Assembly (NCBI GenBank): GCA_965200095.1 | Contig: OZ241350.1 | Span: forward strand, 2,480,001-2,544,000 | Origin: JANQOH01 sp965200095 | Lineage (GTDB): Bacteria > Pseudomonadota > Alphaproteobacteria > UBA7887 | Direction of reading: 5' to 3' | Length of the DNA: 64,000 bases | Shown here: in pieces, positions 60,025-64,000 of the stretch | How positions within the stretch are numbered: the stretch's first letter is position 1 | How the letters are laid out: each line of letters begins with the position of its first letter | The notes under the pieces: generated by a model | Databases searched by the model: none | What the model saw: the letters and a program-made list of their open reading frames with translations, nothing else | Told to the model about the DNA's origin: nothing | Program-made: the position numbers and the translations under genes

Positions 60025-61280
60025 GGAAATAAACGAGTGTCCGGAAACGCTATTCTGTCCGCGGGTTTCAATCGTCTCAGACTGTGAGAACGCGAACGAA
60101 TGCTTCCATCGGACGACCGAATATCTATCTCCTTTTCCCTAGCGAGATCAATAAAAACATCATCAAGGTCCGAGAATCGAGCCGTGGTTTCATTTGCCAG
60201 TGCGTGCCTGATTGCATCTACAGTGACAGGGTTTTCTGAAGCCAAGCTGGCTATTTGCCTCGGCATCGAATTCAGCAACTGTTCTTTTACCCGATCAGAT
60301 TCAATTTTCCGGAATTGAAATAAAGATATTTCCTCGGGATTTTTGATCGCGTCGACGCCCATCATGCCAAATCCACCGGGACCATAATGCACGAAGGTGT
60401 TGTGGATATCCCAATGGATCTGAATCATAACATCGCGCGCTATTGGATGTCTTGACAGGTGGACAAACCACAAGGCGCGACGGGATATTTTTGGTCGGAT
60501 AAAGAACGGTGTATCAAAAATAGTGCCGATACGGATATGTTCACGCAGCACGCTTCGAATATTTTCACGCAGCAGTCTCTGAGCGAGCGCTCTTCCGCCG
60601 CGCTTGTCTCTAAATTGGATCAGATCGCGTATCTGGGAGTCCGTAAACTCGGAATATGCGCCGGGTTTAATTCACGGGCGTGTTTTTTCCACATAATTGA
60701 TGAGTCCATCAGCGGCATACGTCAATATAACTTCTGCCGCAGGCAATTCATTAAATATACGAGCGACGAGTGCAAGTCGCACTTGTGAATATCCGGTCTG
60801 ATCGAGCAGAAAAATTGCGCGCCCGGCCCTGGGCTGTCGGCGAGCGATCTCTTTGATGATGTCGTCAAGTTCATCCTCGAATCGGCCATTGAGAATAACG
60901 ATATTATCACTATCGACCTGATATTCACGTTCGGTCAGTGCCTTTCGAAGGTGGTCTGTGTGCGCCTTTTCCTTGTCAACGAAATAGAATTTGTGGTCGA
61001 AATGCAGATGCTTCGTGCGCGTCTGTTTCAGTCTGTCCATTGCCTTGTTTGACTCCTCCAGCATGATCAAAGGAGTGCCGGACAAGATCTCATCTTCATC
61101 CCGGAACACACCGCCTCCGGCGAAACCGTCGACGAAATCCAATTTGAATTCGTCGCGCTGAAAATTGAGAGTCAGCCTGTCGAGATAGGCGCGAAGGTAC
61201 TGGCGCAGAACGTCCAGCTTCGCCTTGCTGTGCGCCTCAATCGGGGGCGGAGGATCGTCAGGGCGCCACTTGAAGGCCAT
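59991..61280 (-). pseudogene. tcmP: Three-Cys-motif partner protein TcmP with in-frame TGA
   Basis: A single reading frame of 429 codons interrupted by one TGA at 60674-60672. Before it: HSKAKLDVLRQYLRAYLDRL, DGFAGGG and FLLDQTGYSQV. After it, in the same frame: IKPGAYSEFTDSQIRDL, then FFIRPKISRRALWFVHLSRHP and IQIHWDIHNTF, all typical of the family. Because the frame on both sides is correct, one nonsense mutation (or a recoded stop) explains it. The last codons end 6 bp from the IS5 end. ATG 61280 overlaps the preceding gene by 23 bp. Confidence 0.88.
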
Positions 61281-62019
61281 GTTCTCTTTCCTCTATCCGG
61301 GAAACAGGCCTGTCGTTGTGCTCTCTCCCTTCAATTTTCCGTCCGCCCGCTTTCGGGGTCCGCCCGCCCCATTGCTTGAAGAAGAAGGGAACGCCCGTTT
61401 CGTCGCAGCGATCCCGGATGTCGCAGATCCACTCAATTTTCATGGGCCGGGCCCGGGGGCCGCTCTCGCCGCCGACGATAACCCAGGATATTCCCTCCAG
61501 ATCAATGTCTCCGATGGGACCCAGAAGCGGTTCGATGGACAGGAAGCGAACCGCGACCGGCGATGCCCGAAGGTGCTTGATTCTGACGCTTGCCGCCCGA
61601 TCCTCGACGGACACCCCGCACCAGATATGGCGCGGTGCAATGCTGCCGGCATATCTGCGCTGCAGGTAGTTCCTCATGAGCGAACTACGCTTCGTCAGAA
61701 TCTGGTAGTCGTGCCGGTCGACGGCTTCCATCGTGTCGAATATTTGGTCGATGAAGCGGCGGTTGACGGCCTTGTGAAAAAGATCGCTCATCGAATTGAC
61801 GAAGATCATGCGTCTTTTACGCCATCGCGCCGGCTGATCCAGGCGCGACGGCCATTCGCGAAGATCGAAGCCTTGCTCGTAAGGGTGGCCCGGGACGCCG
61901 CGCCATCGTTCGGCAAAGCGCTCAGCATAGCAATGATCGCAGCCGCGCGAGATACTGGTGCACCCGGTGACCGGGTTCCAGGTCGCGTCGGTCCACTCGA
62001 TGGCAGATTTTGCGCCCAT
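61258..62019 (-). CDS. DUF5131/Gp37-Gp68-type three-Cys protein
   Basis: A 253-residue protein starting at ATG 62019 (GAAGG 8 bases upstream; typical MGAKSAIEWTDATWNPVTGC). The three-Cys motif C20-x6-C27-x2-C30 in GCTSISRGCDHCYAE names the family and may hold an iron-sulphur cluster. Further family segments: MIFVNSMSDLFH, QILTKRS, RFLSIEPLLGPI, GGESGPRARP and FFFKQWGG. It is always found with TcmP; the reaction is not established. An ATG at 62052 would add 11 residues. Confidence 0.9.
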   Translation of the reverse strand: MGAKSAIEWTDATWNPVTGCTSISRGCDHCYAERFAERWRGVPGHPYEQGFDLREWPSRLDQPARWRKRRMIFVNSMSDLFHKAVNRRFIDQIFDTMEAVDRHDYQILTKRSSLMRNYLQRRYAGSIAPRHIWCGVSVEDRAASVRIKHLRASPVAVRFLSIEPLLGPIGDIDLEGISWVIVGGESGPRARPMKIEWICDIRDRCDETGVPFFFKQWGGRTPKAGGRKIEGREHNDRPVSRIEEREHGLQVAP

Positions 62020-62194
62020 GCGAATAACCTTCGGTGCGGCCTTTCGCGCCAAGCCGGAGCCGCTTATACGGCTACCCGCATCGCGTTGGCAATGAGTTCC
62101 TCGCGTGAACGGGCGGACGCGCGTCGAATGGCGACGGCGCGATGGCGCGGCGCGCCGGTCGAGCTTGCCATTGGCCAGCTGGTTCTCCTGTCGT

Positions 62195-62632
62195 TCAATT
62201 CCACGCCTCCGCGCCGAACAATCTGTCCCTGAGCGCGGCAGGAGCGAGGATCGGAACGGAGAACCCCGCCGCCAGCGTCAGGAGATCGCGGTCGCCGGTC
62301 ACCAGGGCATCCGCCTGACCGACGAGCGCCAGCTCCAGAAAGGGACGATCGGACGGATCCCGGCACAGGGGAACGTCCGGAGGCGGATCCGGCACGGTGA
62401 CCGTTTCGCAGCACAGCAGATAGTCGGCCAGGAGGAGCTTGCGGTCGGCCTCGCTCAAGCGGAATTTCGGGTAGGCGAGAACGCGGTTCAGCTCGGCCGT
62501 TGTTCGCTGGCTGGCCAGGGGCAGGATGCTCCCTCCCCGCCATGCACCGCGCATCCAGGACAGGGAACCAGATTGAAAGAGCAGCGCCGACAGCAGAACG
62601 TTGGTGTCGAGAACGAAGCGCCCAGGTGTCAT
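62195..62632 (-). CDS. PIN-domain toxin
   Basis: A 145-residue PIN-domain RNase of the COG1569-like group. Acidic residues D9 (FVLDTNVLLSAL), E47, D95, D114 and D116 (VTGDRDLL) outline the active site. ATG overlaps the antitoxin stop by 4 bases (62629-62632). Expected to be the toxin of a VapBC-like pair. Confidence 0.9.
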   Translation of the reverse strand: MTPGRFVLDTNVLLSALLFQSGSLSWMRGAWRGGSILPLASQRTTAELNRVLAYPKFRLSEADRKLLLADYLLCCETVTVPDPPPDVPLCRDPSDRPFLELALVGQADALVTGDRDLLTLAAGFSVPILAPAALRDRLFGAEAWN

Positions 62633-62853
62633 CCAGTTCGGCGCGCCCAGGTCACGGCGTCGGCTATGTCGGTCTCCGTGAGGCCGAGTCCGGCCAGCTT
62701 GGCGCGCACAGCGTCAGCGCGGTTCGCGCGCACCGGCGTCAGCACGATCCGTCCGTTCTCCTCGGTCGCGTCGAAATACTCGGTTTCCTCGACGGCGGAG
62801 ATCAACGCCTTGGGCAGGGTCAGCCGGTTCCCGGCGGTCAGTTTGGCAAGCAT
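62629..62853 (-). CDS. AbrB/MazE-type antitoxin
   Basis: A 74-residue protein: a swapped-hairpin-like N-terminus (MLAKLTAGNRLTLPKALI, then EYFDATEENGRIVLTPV) that binds DNA, and a C-terminal helix (RAKLAGLGLTETDIADAVTWAR) that should block the toxin. The start is ATG 62853. Pairs with the PIN gene and probably represses its own promoter. Confidence 0.85.
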   Translation of the reverse strand: MLAKLTAGNRLTLPKALISAVEETEYFDATEENGRIVLTPVRANRADAVRAKLAGLGLTETDIADAVTWARRTG

Positions 62854-63052
62854 GAGTGACAATCCCAATTGACGATCCGAATTAAGGCACATAACGAAAC
62901 ATAACCCCATGCGTCTGGAATGACAAGGGCAATTATAATCGCCTGGCAACGGCGCCGTTGGCGCGGGTGCGTCCGGGCGCTCTCCGGCGTCGCCGGTCAT
63001 GGGAATTCCCGGCGGCAGGATGAAAAGCATACAGGCCAGCCTGCCCCGGCGG

Positions 63053-64000
63053 CTACAGCGAGCCGAGGAAGGCGAGGAGGGCGGCGCGGTCGTCCGCCGG
63101 AAGGGCGCGGAAGGCTTCGCGGGACGCTTCAGCCTCGCCGCCGTGCCACAGGATGGCTTCGGCCAGGCCGCGGGCGCGGCCGTCATGCAGGAAATAGCGA
63201 TGGCCGTTGACGGTTTCGGTCAGGCCGATGCCCCACAAGGGGGGCGTGCGCCATTCGCGGCCCGTGGCGCGGCCCTCATGGACGCCGTCGGCCAGGCCCT
63301 CGCCCATGTCGTGCAGCAGGAGGTCCGTATAGGGCCAGATCAGCTGCCCGGCGAGGCCGGGAACGGGCCAGTCGCGCCGGGTCGCGTGCTTCGGGGCGTG
63401 GCAGGCGGCGCAGCCCGCTTCGTAGAACAGGCGCTTGCCGCGCAGCACTTCCGGCGCGTCGACATCGCGTCGCGCCGGCACGGCGAGGTGACGGCTATAG
63501 AAGACGATGGGCGCCATGATTGCCTCGGGCGCTTCCGGCGCTCCGCCATGGGGCGCGCCGACGCACTCGGCCTGCGCCGTCGTGCAATCGCCCCAGGGGG
63601 CCGGCGCCAGAGGGTTGGAAACGCCGATGTCCCCCGCCATCGCCGCCGCCGCCTGGTCGGTAACGGTCGCCTTGCCCGCCTTCCAGCCGAAACGCCCGAG
63701 GGCCATGCGCTCCAGCGACGGGCTCCAGACGCGGTTCGCGCGGCCCGATACGCCGTCGCCGTCGGCGTCGTCGGGATCGACGCGGGCGAGGATATCGGCC
63801 TCGTCGATCGCTTCGAGGAGGCCCAGCCCGATCATCGGCGGCGCGACGCGCGGGCTGACCGCTGTGTCCGGGGCCAACGGCCCGTATGCGAGATCCTCGA
63901 TCCGGTAACGGGGCGCGCGGAGGCTCGCCGCCGCGCCGTCGCCGAAGGCGACCGCCGTTTCGCGATACTCGACCGCGAGGCGGCCCTCGCGACGCAGGCC
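63053..64000 (-). CDS. Di-haem oxidoreductase-like protein, partial
   Basis: The open frame continues from the right edge to 63053; 315 codons are visible, the N-terminus is outside the window. Features: YRIEDLAYGPLAPDTAVSPR, PPMIGLGLLEAI, a c-type haem site CAACH in YEAGCAACHAPKH, and RTPPLWGIGLTETVNG with FLHDGRARGL. This matches the putative thiol oxidoreductase/di-haem family (COG3488), periplasmic proteins often linked to imelysin iron-uptake genes; that partner would lie outside. Confidence 0.9.
   Translation of the reverse strand, partial: GLRREGRLAVEYRETAVAFGDGAAASLRAPRYRIEDLAYGPLAPDTAVSPRVAPPMIGLGLLEAIDEADILARVDPDDADGDGVSGRANRVWSPSLERMALGRFGWKAGKATVTDQAAAAMAGDIGVSNPLAPAPWGDCTTAQAECVGAPHGGAPEAPEAIMAPIVFYSRHLAVPARRDVDAPEVLRGKRLFYEAGCAACHAPKHATRRDWPVPGLAGQLIWPYTDLLLHDMGEGLADGVHEGRATGREWRTPPLWGIGLTETVNGHRYFLHDGRARGLAEAILWHGGEAEASREAFRALPADDRAALLAFLGSL

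Overview
The window is GC-rich DNA, apart from some lower-GC accessory genes, with dense coding, many 4-base start/stop overlaps (ATGA, GTGA, TTGA) and frequent GTG/TTG starts. The miaB-phoH-ybeY-corC-lnt gene order and the phoR-pstSCAB-phoU-phoB cluster, with a long PstC and a PstA carrying a large N-terminal periplasmic insert, point to an alphaproteobacterium. The abundance of insertion sequences, small repeats and defence-type genes fits a genome with heavy gene exchange. No species can be named from the sequence alone.

Layout. 1-0.5 kb: end of a minus-strand pair (a partial gene and a small lipoprotein). 0.75-1.9 kb: IS481-family element, copy 1. 2.0-7.4 kb: RNA-modification and envelope operon miaB-phoH-ybeY-corC-lnt. 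7.4-10.3 kb: an SDR dehydrogenase, a hairpin repeat and three overlapping unknown genes behind a good promoter. 10.3-16.5 kb: a decayed island with two truncated, frameshifted fic copies flanking the remains of a plasmid-type mobilisation module (TraJ-like protein, broken relaxase), loaded with MITE-like repeats. 16.8-18.8 kb: a three-gene STAS/HATPase signalling module behind a near-consensus promoter. 18.9-25.2 kb: a type IIG restriction-modification enzyme with two coupled unknown partners, divergent from an intact Fic protein. 25.2-26.8 kb: palindromic repeats and a coiled-coil protein with many heptads, a paralogue of the one at 15.1 kb.

26.9-39 kb is mostly metabolic: cutA, a macrodomain protein, a phytanoyl-CoA-type dioxygenase, a glutathione transferase, an NADP oxidoreductase, tRNA-Ser(CGA), glnS, a carboxymuconolactone decarboxylase-like protein, an SDR and paired acyl-CoA dehydrogenases, a CBS protein, a TolC-like protein and a 62-residue peptide with a double-glycine-type leader. 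38.7-48.5 kb is the phosphate regulon with maeB at its head, followed by divergent mutS.

51.4-58.6 kb is the most unusual segment: a type I modification operon in which a HEPN-domain gene lies between hsdM and hsdS, and hsdS carries an N-terminal minimal nucleotidyltransferase (MNT) domain. A HEPN/MNT toxin-antitoxin pair is thus physically built into a modification system. No hsdR is visible. The operon continues with a DUF6978-like gene, a DUF1828/DUF1829-like gene and an unknown gene whose last 22 codons were cut off by IS481-type copy 2; the element supplies the new stop codon. After more repeats and an IS5-family element come a three-Cys-motif partner gene (tcmP) with an in-frame TGA, its DUF5131/Gp37-Gp68 partner, an AbrB-type/PIN toxin-antitoxin pair, and a di-haem oxidoreductase-like gene running off the right edge.
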